Assembly (NCBI RefSeq): GCF_900162685.1
Contig: NZ_LT727827.1
Coordinates: forward strand, 289,352 to 348,321
Reading direction: 5' to 3'
DNA length: 58,970 nt
DNA from: Terribacillus halophilus
GTDB lineage: Bacteria > Bacillota > Bacilli > Bacillales > Amphibacillaceae
The number at the start of each line of letters is the position of its first letter. Within the stretch, counting starts at the first letter, position 1. Below the pieces are notes generated by a model. It was given only the letters and a program-made list of their open reading frames with translations, was not told where the DNA came from and made no database searches. This document shows, piece after piece, positions 1 through 8,555 of this stretch. Made by a program: the position numbers and the translations under genes.

Positions 1-2966
1 TAGGTATTAGTGGCGGTGTTTGGTAGTTTTTGTCCGTCTCCTGCTTCAGATTGTTGCTGTGTTTTCTCGTTTTCCGTTTCAGGTTGATGCTGTGTTTTTC
101 CGTTCTCTTGTTCAGGCCGCGGTAATGTTTCTTCGTCTTCTGTTACAGGTTGCGGCAGTACTTCTCCATCTTCAAAAGCGGTGTAGGTACTTAGATGATT
201 GGTTTGCGCTGTCACGTGTCCATCTTGCCACTCTCCGCCGATTGCTTCCCATTCTTCGCTTTCTGGATTTTGATAGAAGATTTGTACCTTGTCTTGATTG
301 TTTACCTTGTCGCTATAAACGGAGAAAGTCAGTGTCACTTTTTCCTCAAAGGTTTTTAATTCTTTTCCGCCTTGTGTGATTGTAAAGTCATAAACTGCAC
401 TTACCGCTTGATCAATATCAGCAAGACGTTCAAACTGAATAGCTGCAGATTCGGATTCATTAATGAAATTCGAAGCTGCTAGTTGCAAGCTTACATTTTT
501 CAACTCAATGTTAATTGTTATGTGATGCTCCTTCAGCCATTCTACTTGCTCTGAAGTAAATGCTAGCTTAACAGAGTCATTCTGTTCCTGTAAATCTATC
601 AATAATTCACCTTGGTCAGCTAGTTGATAAAGCGAGTCTGTCTGAATTGTTGCCTCGCCATCGATAACGTCAGGTGTTACGGTAACACTCGTTTGTTTCT
701 CTGGGCTTTCTGGTTCATCCGTATCTTCTGGATCTTTAGGACCCTCTTCGTTGCCCGGTGTTTCAGGATCTTCTGTACCTGGATCAGAACTATCGATTGG
801 TTCGATATGTGCAACGGCATTGTTGTCGTTATATGTGACTGTTACATCATAACCATCTGCGGTTACCGTATCGAATTTACCGTTCACCTTGTCCGCAGTC
901 ATTAACGTAATATCCGCAGCCTTGTCTATCTCATAATTAGAAAGATCTAGTTCCAGCTCTCCGCCATCAAGGTATATCTGACCGTCTGCATGTAGCTGCG
1001 TATCGTCATTATCCATTGCGATATCCAGACTGCCGTCTTCCATCGTTACATTACCATTTACATGTAGAGGCTTTTCACTTGTAACTAAAACTGTACCATC
1101 TTCTACATAAAGGTCCCCTTCACCAAAGGCAGTCGCAGAAGCAGCTTCTAACGTTCCTCCCTCCAGCAGTGTACCTCCTGCATAACTATTATTTCCTGTC
1201 AGTGTAAGTGTTCCTGTTCCTTGCTTGGTTAGCATACCACTGCCAGTTATATCATTTCTCCACCAATCCTGGGCATTAAATCTTCCTTTTGAAGCATCCA
1301 TATTGACTGTTACATTGCTTAAAAACGAACCGTATCCATCAGAAGCTGTTACTAAATCAATTCTCCCCCAACCATTTGATTCATCTATTACAGGGTAGCC
1401 TGATTCAATCTCTGTCGTATACAATACTTCTCGACGCTGTGTATCAGTCAAATAAGGCTGACGCGTTTCCAATAAAGCTTCAGCGCCTTTAGGAACTACA
1501 GGGGCTAAACCTTTTACGCCGGTTTGAGGCAATCCGTATGTAAGTTTTTCCCGGTAGAATGCTTTATTTGCTTCATGATCTTCCCATTTTTGTTCATCAT
1601 ATGCACTTTCAAACGTATAGTCCTCTGTTACCGTATGGGCATATTCGTACAAGCTCATTCCTTCTGATGCAGCTAGTTCACCGAATACTTCCCCAGCATT
1701 TTTATAAGCCTTATCCAAAACCGCTTCGTTTTCTGCCAGGTTGAATGCGTATGCAGTCATCGCAGTGGATTGTATTCTTCCTCCTATAACATCAAGAGGC
1801 GAGTGCATACCAGTAACTATCCTGTTTTCTCCCATTTGAGCTGCTCTGGTTAAAAATTCAGCATATCTTTCAGGCGTTGCGTATGCAAATCCGAATGTTG
1901 ACAAATAAGATGCGCTTGTATGCCCACTTGGAAAGGCTCCATCTTTCCCTCTACCGTCTTCTGCTTTTCTTTTAACATATTCTAATGCAGGAATTACTTT
2001 TACATTTGTTTCGTATTGTTGATGATGCTTTTCTCCTGTTTCCTTTTTACCGCCTGAAGGTAATTCTTCTGCTTTACTTTCCCCACTGCCGATTGTTTTC
2101 CATTCAGGTAAACCATTTTCATCCACAACTTCTTTCACTTCTCCATTTGAATTCATTCTGTAAGGCCTTGGAGAGGAGAAAAAGTACTTAGAGGGATTGG
2201 AAGAAGCGGGATTTCTAAATCTGAGTAAATGAACTACGTCTAACGCATCTGATAGTTCAGACCCTTCCCATTGCCCCATTCCTTGACTCTGATCCTCTGC
2301 AGTGGCTTCTTCCAATAATACATTCATGTCCTCTGGTGATCTGACAACACTGGTCACCGGCTTTACCATATCTACATAAGTATTAGCTAACGGTCCATAA
2401 GCTTCCATCATACTGTATATCTTGTCTCTTTGATCATCATAATAAGCCGCTAAAGCCTCTTCATTCGTCCTGTTGTTCGTAACGTCTTCTACATACTTAA
2501 TATTAGCTTGCCAAGTCGCCGGATCTCTGATTTCTGCATTAGCATATGTCTTCTTATCCGCTACTATCTTTGTCTCGTCATTTTTATATCCATCAAAATA
2601 AACAGTAGGCCCGTCACCATACTTCGCAACCTTACCGTTTGCACCAGGTACTGTTAATGCAGTTCCGTCTCGCCAATCCGGTTGATTCATCGACCAAACC
2701 TGATCAAAACCATCTAAAATATTGATAAAAGGATTAGTCCCAGCTATATTCTTTAGTATAGGGTCATTTGCATTTCCGCCATGATCTACTGCTGGTAAAG
2801 GGTACCCAACTGAAGGAGGACTTGTGTTTAATTCTCCTGCTATCCCTTGAGGTTTGGCAGGCTTTGTCAACTCCTGTTGACTAGCTGCCAAAACAGGAAG
2901 CTCCGCAGAATTCACTGCTAGCACTGCAAGTAATAGTATGACTGCGGTTTTCTTAATGAATTTCAT
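1..2966 (-). CDS. Secreted PAP2-family acid phosphatase with LPNTA wall anchor (3' end outside window)
   Basis: This is a long open frame that runs off the left edge, so only the first 988 codons are visible. It starts with a signal peptide (MKFIKKTAVILLLAVLAV). A class A acid phosphatase/PAP2 signature follows: PSGHT at residues 346-350, and an Arg near 382 with HSPLD at 388-392, which supply the usual phosphohistidine and acid-base residues. Around residues 570-600 is one copy of the autotransporter-associated beta-strand repeat (GTGTLTLTGNNSYAGGT). An acidic low-complexity linker and a Glu/Gln-rich tail lead to LPNTA at 981-985, a class D-type sortase signal. The enzyme is therefore probably wall-linked and dephosphorylates organic phosphate outside the cell. 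The start has an AAAGGAG site 11 nt upstream at 2978-2984. The substrate is unknown. Confidence 0.88.
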   Translation of the reverse strand, partial: MKFIKKTAVILLLAVLAVNSAELPVLAASQQELTKPAKPQGIAGELNTSPPSVGYPLPAVDHGGNANDPILKNIAGTNPFINILDGFDQVWSMNQPDWRDGTALTVPGANGKVAKYGDGPTVYFDGYKNDETKIVADKKTYANAEIRDPATWQANIKYVEDVTNNRTNEEALAAYYDDQRDKIYSMMEAYGPLANTYVDMVKPVTSVVRSPEDMNVLLEEATAEDQSQGMGQWEGSELSDALDVVHLLRFRNPASSNPSKYFFSSPRPYRMNSNGEVKEVVDENGLPEWKTIGSGESKAEELPSGGKKETGEKHHQQYETNVKVIPALEYVKRKAEDGRGKDGAFPSGHTSASYLSTFGFAYATPERYAEFLTRAAQMGENRIVTGMHSPLDVIGGRIQSTAMTAYAFNLAENEAVLDKAYKNAGEVFGELAASEGMSLYEYAHTVTEDYTFESAYDEQKWEDHEANKAFYREKLTYGLPQTGVKGLAPVVPKGAEALLETRQPYLTDTQRREVLYTTEIESGYPVIDESNGWGRIDLVTASDGYGSFLSNVTVNMDASKGRFNAQDWWRNDITGSGMLTKQGTGTLTLTGNNSYAGGTLLEGGTLEAASATAFGEGDLYVEDGTVLVTSEKPLHVNGNVTMEDGSLDIAMDNDDTQLHADGQIYLDGGELELDLSNYEIDKAADITLMTADKVNGKFDTVTADGYDVTVTYNDNNAVAHIEPIDSSDPGTEDPETPGNEEGPKDPEDTDEPESPEKQTSVTVTPDVIDGEATIQTDSLYQLADQGELLIDLQEQNDSVKLAFTSEQVEWLKEHHITINIELKNVSLQLAASNFINESESAAIQFERLADIDQAVSAVYDFTITQGGKELKTFEEKVTLTFSVYSDKVNNQDKVQIFYQNPESEEWEAIGGEWQDGHVTAQTNHLSTYTAFEDGEVLPQPVTEDEETLPRPEQENGKTQHQPETENEKTQQQSEAGDGQKLPNTATNT

Positions 2967-3354
2967 ACATTTTCCATCTCCTTTTCTAGTGTATGTTATA
3001 ATCACAACTTCAACTCTATGGGATTCTTGTTAAATGAATGCAGGGATTTTGTTGAATTTTGGTGTTTTTTTTGTAAAGTTGAAGAACGGTGGGGGTACTT
3101 GTTGAAAAGCAAGTCTTCGTTTAGAAGTGGAATAATAGATTGTTATTGCTGAAAGTACGCGGTTGAGGAGTTCAGCCAATCCCAACATTTGATATCGAAC
3201 TCATTTTTGCAATAAAAAGAAGCCTCTCAAAAGTATATCCACCCATGAAAAGCTCCTATTTGTTAATATCTTGTTAGCCATTATCTTTAGAATCCGCTCA
3301 CATCACGGGAGTTGTGGCAGAGACGTTTCACAACTACCATTAAGCGGGTGCTTA
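2967..3354. other. Intergenic stretch without a recognised gene
   Basis: It holds the upstream region of the phosphatase gene and the 3' flank of the toxin-like operon. An inverted repeat AGTTGTG...CACAACT lies at about 3310-3335 but has no T-run, so I do not call it a terminator. I see no coding frame with a ribosome binding site. Confidence 0.5.
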
Positions 3355-3696
3355 TCAATCGTATAAGGACGCTACTTCTTTAAATGTAATGGTTGCGCTT
3401 TGCGTTTTCATATCAGCAACTTGATTGCTAAAATTACGCACAATAGTAGGTATCTTCTCTAACGATCTTTCATTGATTCCAGTATCTCTACTGCTTCTTT
3501 TCGTCGTTATATCTTTCATCGCATCAATTACTTTACCTTTTTGGTCTTCTCCTACTAGAACGTTATTAGCGAGCTTATAAAAAATTTGATCTTCATCCTG
3601 AATTTCGTCGATTTTACGTTTTAATACAGACTTCTTATGACTAAAATCTTCTTCGGGGATTAATACAATAGATTCTTGAATAGAGAATTCAGACAT
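3355..3696 (-). CDS. Small helical protein, putative type VII secretion partner of the lipase-like toxin
   Basis: This 113-residue protein has no signal peptide and is rich in charged helical segments. It is the last gene of the operon. Its ATG directly abuts the TGA of the lipase-like gene (TGAATG), and AGGAGG lies inside the end of that gene, so translation is probably coupled. In type VIIb secretion loci, LXG toxins and the reverse-arranged lipase TslA are encoded with small helical Lap/Tla proteins that pair with the toxin's helical targeting domain. The size, position and composition fit that role, but I recognise no named domain and no WXG motif. Confidence 0.75.
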   Translation of the reverse strand: MSEFSIQESIVLIPEEDFSHKKSVLKRKIDEIQDEDQIFYKLANNVLVGEDQKGKVIDAMKDITTKRSSRDTGINERSLEKIPTIVRNFSNQVADMKTQSATITFKEVASLYD

Positions 3697-5535
3697 TCAT
3701 ATCCTCCTCGACAAATCAAACAGTGTTGACACTTCTTCATCCTCTTTAAATAACTCTTCAATTGCCTTACGATAGTTTTCAATATAACTAAAACCTGTAT
3801 CTACGGAAAGTTTCATATCAGCTATCTCTTCATCAAGATCCGCTTGCTCTAAGGGGTAAATTTCGTGATGTACGTTAACGAAGCTGACTTTATAAGAAGG
3901 AAATCTGTGTTGTCCGAGTTCGAACGCATAACTTCTAGGGCTAGATTCAACATTATTAATCTCACGCATAACTTTCCATTTTTCATCTTTGTAAGCGAAC
4001 TCTAATTCATCTCTAACCATCGTCTCTAATTCGCTTATGAGGGTTTGTTTGACCTCTAAAGAAGTTATACCTTGCGTATATAATCTCATAGCGGCCGACA
4101 TATTCACTTTTATCGGATCACCGCCCCCAGCATCTGATGTGAAAACCAGGTCTTTTCCGACGTAACTCCGATTTCCTCCAGCTAATGCGTTAAGCATTTC
4201 CGTAATACTGTGGCTTTCAACAATACCTTCCAAACTTTCTAGTGTGCCGCTCTCCTTAATTCTGTCTAAACTATTAGGAATCTTGTAATATAGAATTGCA
4301 GCCACAGCTGCTAATCCTGTATCGCCTATGCCTCTGCGAATCTTATCAAACCAACCATCATCGTCATGCATATTAACGTTAAATTGGACAGCTTCCTGTA
4401 AGTTAGTGAGCTCTTTTTCTAAGTTGCCCAATTCTTCAATCATAACCTTCCTCTGGTCCGCTGTTATATAACCGCCTTTATACAACTCAGTAAAAATGAC
4501 ATCGGAGTTTTCTTCCATTAAACGAATGTTTTCTAAAACTCTTGGTAAGTTATCGTTAAGGCCGCTAATCGTTTGATCTACTTCTTCGGGATGCTCTCTA
4601 TACCACTTTACTGCACCACCTAGGCTATATTCATCCAAACTTTCTAAATTAGCTCCTAGAAGCTGATTCATCGATTGATTAAATCCGCCTTTTTCGTCAC
4701 CTTCTGCGTAATCGGTAGCGAGTACCCTTAAGCTTTCGATCACAGGAGCGGGTATTTTATCGATCATTTCTTTAAGCCCGCTGACATCTGGATTGGTGTC
4801 TACAATTTTCGTATCACTAAATTCTGTGATGAAACCAAATTTCTCGCTTATGGAATACAAAGGATCATCTTCGGAAACAACATTGTGAATCTTAGTTCCA
4901 TTATCACGATAATAATCAACGGTAAATTGCCTAAGCTCTGCGAAAGGGATGTCTCGTATTTCTTTTGGATTTCTTAAATCAAATTCGTTATTTATTTCTT
5001 GAGCAAAAGCGAAATCATAACGAGCAAGTTCGTATGGAGATACCATCAAGCCATTAACACCATACACCTCATCAAAAGTTCCTTCTGTAAGTCCAGTCAT
5101 ACCACTGTTGTGAAGACCTAGGGAGTGATTGAAGGAAATAACTTCACTTTCTTCAGGGTTTATATCGAAATGTCTTTTAGCGTCTTCTGTGAATTCTTTT
5201 GCTGCTTCCACTTGTTTTACTGTAACTCCAGAGAAGGGGCCTTTTATATTATAGAGCCAATCTTCCATACCTTGTGTACCTTGAGAAATGACATAAAGGT
5301 TGTGCTCTCCCTCACTCGAGATAGATAACGCGGTTCCGTCGTAATGAGATTTAAAGTTAGAAGTCGATTCCGAATCCGACGAATGATATACCTCTACGTC
5401 TCCTTCAAAGAGCTCACCTGTCTCTTCCAGGTAAATTGTTTTAAATGCCTGTTCCATCTTATCTGGGTCATTACCATACTCTGTATCAACAAGTCTCATC
5501 CAAACAGTGTCTAATTTAATCTTATCCAAAGACAT
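3697..5535 (-). CDS. Lipase-like alpha/beta-hydrolase with long C-terminal helical domain; candidate type VII-secreted toxin
   Basis: The 612-residue protein has an N-terminal lipase-like fold. ISQGTQGMEDWLYNI resembles the oxyanion-strand region (FRGT...DW) of DUF2974/Mbeg1-like lipases. NHSLG near residues 136-140 is a nucleophile elbow with Ser138, in which the first Gly of GHSxG is Asn. SEDDPLYSIS near 221-230 matches the acid-residue loop. The C-terminal half (about 270-612) is mostly charged helix, with a short hydrophobic patch GLAAVAAILYY near 410. There is no signal peptide. Enzyme first and helical targeting domain last is the layout described for S. aureus TslA. I prefer the ATG at 5535, which has AGCGAGTGATC before it; a GTG at 5544 overlaps the preceding stop. 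A DUF6792-type family label is possible but unchecked. Confidence 0.8.
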   Translation of the reverse strand: MSLDKIKLDTVWMRLVDTEYGNDPDKMEQAFKTIYLEETGELFEGDVEVYHSSDSESTSNFKSHYDGTALSISSEGEHNLYVISQGTQGMEDWLYNIKGPFSGVTVKQVEAAKEFTEDAKRHFDINPEESEVISFNHSLGLHNSGMTGLTEGTFDEVYGVNGLMVSPYELARYDFAFAQEINNEFDLRNPKEIRDIPFAELRQFTVDYYRDNGTKIHNVVSEDDPLYSISEKFGFITEFSDTKIVDTNPDVSGLKEMIDKIPAPVIESLRVLATDYAEGDEKGGFNQSMNQLLGANLESLDEYSLGGAVKWYREHPEEVDQTISGLNDNLPRVLENIRLMEENSDVIFTELYKGGYITADQRKVMIEELGNLEKELTNLQEAVQFNVNMHDDDGWFDKIRRGIGDTGLAAVAAILYYKIPNSLDRIKESGTLESLEGIVESHSITEMLNALAGGNRSYVGKDLVFTSDAGGGDPIKVNMSAAMRLYTQGITSLEVKQTLISELETMVRDELEFAYKDEKWKVMREINNVESSPRSYAFELGQHRFPSYKVSFVNVHHEIYPLEQADLDEEIADMKLSVDTGFSYIENYRKAIEELFKEDEEVSTLFDLSRRI

Positions 5536-5540
5536 TGTGA

Positions 5541-6221
5541 TCACTCGCTTTTGTTAGTGTCGAACTTGATAGATTCTATAATTGTTTTAATACCTGAGGT
5601 TTCTGAGTCCGCAATTTTTGCGCATTCCTCTCCGCTTAATCCATCTTTGCAATTCCAGGTGGCGTAAAATTGAATTTGTTGATTGTTGTCGTTCCACACT
5701 AAGCCTGTAACTCCATCAACTTTTCCGCTTTTTGCTTCTGCAAACTCTATTTTTTGTCCTTCTACCTCGGATTCTAGAGATTCGAATTGCAGCTCCTCAC
5801 TAAAGCGGCCAGACATCGATTTTTTACTGATCTCTTCGTCCACCATAAATGCATAGTATTCTAAAGTTATACTCCAGACTAAGTCCCTATCATTGTCCGG
5901 ATGATAAAAAATGATCACTTCACTGCCACCATCTGAATCCTTAGAGTACCCAGTATCATCCATCACCATATCCTCTGGAAAGTCCAATGTAAAAGCCCCT
6001 GTCTTCGCTTTCAAAGGATAATAACCATCTCTTACTGGTTTGGTAGATGTTAAAAACTCTTCGGTAAATGGATCGTTGAAAGCCGCTACATCCGGCTTGG
6101 ATTCAACTTCATTTTGTTTTCCTTTTCCTGAACTTTGATTAGAACCATCACCATTTGACACTTCACACCCTCCTACAATTAAAGTTGTTAATATGAGAGC
6201 AATCACAATTCTTAGTCTCAC
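5541..6221 (-). CDS. Lipoprotein, putative immunity protein (copy 2)
   Basis: This 226-residue lipoprotein has a lipobox ending VGGC at Cys19 and a Ser/Asn/Gly-rich tether, followed by a globular domain with the motif WNC-x5-6-LS-x-E-x-C shared with the upstream paralog. I start it at GTG 6221 because GGAGG lies nine bases upstream and the same GGAGGTTACGCTAC GTG arrangement precedes copy 1. A longer frame from 6254 lacks this. The stop lies just upstream of the lipase-like start. A surface lipoprotein next to a secreted lipase toxin suggests immunity, as TilA does for TslA. Roughly 60 percent of residues match copy 1 by eye. Confidence 0.83.
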   Translation of the reverse strand: MRLRIVIALILTTLIVGGCEVSNGDGSNQSSGKGKQNEVESKPDVAAFNDPFTEEFLTSTKPVRDGYYPLKAKTGAFTLDFPEDMVMDDTGYSKDSDGGSEVIIFYHPDNDRDLVWSITLEYYAFMVDEEISKKSMSGRFSEELQFESLESEVEGQKIEFAEAKSGKVDGVTGLVWNDNNQQIQFYATWNCKDGLSGEECAKIADSETSGIKTIIESIKFDTNKSE

Positions 6222-6430
6222 GTAGCGTAACCTCCAATATGGATATTGCTGCATTTATTAAAATTATATAAAACATATCCATTCATTCCCAGTAGGTTAA
6301 TGTAGAAGTAACAAAACACTTCTTTAGTCCAGGGGTAAAAGAACTGCTCAGTAATTATTTTTCTGGAAGGTATGACATATGACAATAAAACCGGATATAT
6401 TTTACACTTCCTTAAACACATTGTAATCAC
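6222..6430 (-). other. Duplication scar between the two lipoprotein genes, with a stub of the toxin start
   Basis: Right after the stop of lipoprotein copy 1 comes GTGATTACAATGTGTTTAAG, closely matching the sequence at the real toxin start, GTGATCACAATGTCTTTGG. The similarity then fades. The last 70 to 120 bases before copy 2 match the region upstream of copy 1. The frame here (MITMCLRK...) looks like a remnant of a toxin 5' end joined to a copied promoter region, not a functional gene. Confidence 0.5.
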
Positions 6431-7092
6431 CCACTTCTGTTCTCGAATAACTCAATGGATTCGATAACCGATTTCAGCTTTTCTTTTTCTGAATTTTTAA
6501 GTTCAGCGCATTGCTCCTCGCTTAAGCCCTCTATACAGTTCCATAAAGAATAAAACTGGATTTGTTGACTATTATCATTCCATATTAAACCGAGCACTCC
6601 GTCATCAGTTTCAGCAAACTCAGTGTATTGACCTTTTACGCTCGTTTCTAGTGTTTCAAATTCTATTTCTTCTCCGAATCGATTTGATAATGAATCCTTA
6701 CTTGATTCCTCGCTTACTACAAAAGAATAATACTCAACAATTACATCTGCCACTAAATCTTTATTTTCAGGGTGATAAAAAGGTATTACTTCGCTCCTGT
6801 TATAAGGTCCAATATTGTATCGTGTTTTGTCAATAATCATATCCTCAGGAAAATCCAAAGTGAAGGCTCCTGACTTCGCCTTTAAAGGATAATACCCTTC
6901 TCTAACAGGTTCGGTGGATGTTAAAAACTCTTCGGTAAATTGATCGTTAAAAGCCTCTACATCCGGCTTATCTTTAGTTTCATTTTGATTATTGTTTCCT
7001 GAAGACTGATTAGAGCCATCGCCATTAGACACTCCGCATCCTCCTATGATCAAAGTAGTTAAAATGAGAGCAATTACAATTTTAAGTCTCAC
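6427..7092 (-). CDS. Lipoprotein, putative immunity protein (copy 1)
   Basis: This 221-residue lipoprotein has signal MRLKIVIALILTTLIIGGC with Cys19 as the lipidated residue. A disordered tether (NGDGSNQSSGNNNQNE) precedes a domain with the phrase GYYPLKAKSGAFTLDFPEDM. Two cysteines in WNCIEGLSEEQC may form a disulfide. It is the first gene of the operon and starts at GTG with GGAGG nine bases upstream. Its paralog follows after about 200 bp. By position it is the candidate immunity gene of the lipase-like toxin. No domain name is recognised, so function rests on context. Confidence 0.83.
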   Translation of the reverse strand: MRLKIVIALILTTLIIGGCGVSNGDGSNQSSGNNNQNETKDKPDVEAFNDQFTEEFLTSTEPVREGYYPLKAKSGAFTLDFPEDMIIDKTRYNIGPYNRSEVIPFYHPENKDLVADVIVEYYSFVVSEESSKDSLSNRFGEEIEFETLETSVKGQYTEFAETDDGVLGLIWNDNSQQIQFYSLWNCIEGLSEEQCAELKNSEKEKLKSVIESIELFENRSG

Positions 7093-7461
7093 GTAGCGTA
7101 ACCTCCAATTTAGGTATTGCTGCAGTCATTAAAATTATATAAAAACGTATCCATTGATTCCCAGGTATTTGATAACTAAATAACTAAAACAATACTTTTG
7201 ACAGGGGTTAAAAGCAATAGTTCCAAGATTAAAAGGTTGTCCTGAGGAAATTTAATATGCCTATTTTCAATGCTACAATGAATCCAGCTAAGGTACCTAT
7301 GCTCTGTACCTATGCTCTCTATGAAGTATCCAATCATCCCCTCCTCTATAGATGAGAACTCTATCTTCATACCTCCTTCATAAAATCACCAATAGACATT
7401 AGATATTGACCATAGATATCCCGTTGTAAAATTTCTGCCCCGCGCATCCATACTAGAAAAG

Positions 7462-7498
7462 AAAAAGGAAAACCCTTCATCCTCAGGTTTTCCTTTTT
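7462..7498 (-). terminator. Rho-independent terminator of the SDR gene
   Basis: A 13-bp stem (AAAAAGGAAAACC/GGTTTTCCTTTTT) closes an 11-base loop. Read on the minus strand it is followed by CTTTTC. It separates the SDR gene from the toxin-like operon. Confidence 0.85.
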
Positions 7499-7527
7499 GT
7501 ATCAGTCTTTAAAGTATGTCCGTTTAT

Positions 7528-8274
7528 TTAAGGCAGACTTAACTTGGAAGTTCTGCCGCCATCTACTGTATATACTTGCCCTGTGATAAATCCAGCTTCA
7601 TCGGCTGCTAGGAAGGCTGCAAGTGCTGCAACTTCTTCAGGAGTTCCTGTCCGTCCTACTGGGTGGATTTTGCCTATATCACGGCGGAACTGCTCTGCGT
7701 CATGAGCATTTTCGATAAATTCGAGATTTAAATCTGTATCAATCCAACCGGGTGCCACTGCATTACAGCGGATGCCTTCGTGGCCATGATCCACCGCTAC
7801 TGCACGAGTAAGCCCATGAATACCAGCCTTCGTCGCGCAGTAAACAGCATGACCAGGATTAGCAGCTAATCCTTCTACCGAACCAGTATTCACAATACTT
7901 CCTTTCGTCTTACGCAGGTAAGGCAGCGCTGCACGGATCATTAGGAAAGGAGCCGTAAGATTAACATTTACGTTACGCTGCCAATCCTCCAGGCTCAGCT
8001 CTTCGATCGACGCTTCCTGCATCATCCCCGCATTATTAATCAACACATCAACTCGCCCTTCACGAGCGATGACCTCTGCCACAACCCGCTCAGCCGTGTT
8101 AGGGTCGGAAAAATCTGCCGTAATACCGTCAAATTCCTTGTCTTCTCCACGCTGCGCGGTAATCACTGTAGCACCCTCATCAGATAACCTCCGGGCAACA
8201 GCACGCCCAATCCCCGAACGTCCGCCTGTGACTAGTGCCACTTTATTTTCAAACCGCTGAATTTGTCTTGTCAT
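7528..8274 (-). CDS. SDR family oxidoreductase
   Basis: This 248-residue classical short-chain dehydrogenase/reductase has the cofactor motif TGGRSGIG near residue 15, NNAG near 82, and the catalytic Ser and YxxxK (NTGSVEG and YCATK). The C-terminal GGRTS follows the usual ITGQVYTVDGG. It reduces or oxidises an alcohol/ketone using NAD(P)H; the substrate cannot be read from the sequence. The start at 8274 has AAGGAGGT eight bases upstream; a longer frame from 8361 has no such site. It is a single-gene transcript ending at the terminator at 7462-7498. Confidence 0.9.
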   Translation of the reverse strand: MTRQIQRFENKVALVTGGRSGIGRAVARRLSDEGATVITAQRGEDKEFDGITADFSDPNTAERVVAEVIAREGRVDVLINNAGMMQEASIEELSLEDWQRNVNVNLTAPFLMIRAALPYLRKTKGSIVNTGSVEGLAANPGHAVYCATKAGIHGLTRAVAVDHGHEGIRCNAVAPGWIDTDLNLEFIENAHDAEQFRRDIGKIHPVGRTGTPEEVAALAAFLAADEAGFITGQVYTVDGGRTSKLSLP

Positions 8275-8555
8275 TATTATGTACCTCCTTGTCGGTAAAT
8301 TTACCTTTAACCTGGATAACATCCAGCCTAAACTCATATTAATGAAGGAATAGCCTTTCAATTCTCATTCTAACTTTTGCATAGTGTTAGCGAAAGTATT
8401 TCACTAGTGCTTTCACTCCCGTTCTTCTCCCACTATATACGCAGCTGCATTCTACTATTTATATCTAACTTTTTTCAATATTATTAAGTTAACGAAACTA
8501 ATAATCAATGTAACTCGTAATGTAATCTAAATACATAAAAGGGAGAAATGTACAC

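Noticed and set aside
7176-7370. A 64-codon minus-strand frame upstream of lipoprotein copy 1
   Set aside because: AAGGAGGT directly abuts the ATG with no spacing, and the end of the frame lies in the duplicated upstream region; likely a promoter-region shadow or remnant.
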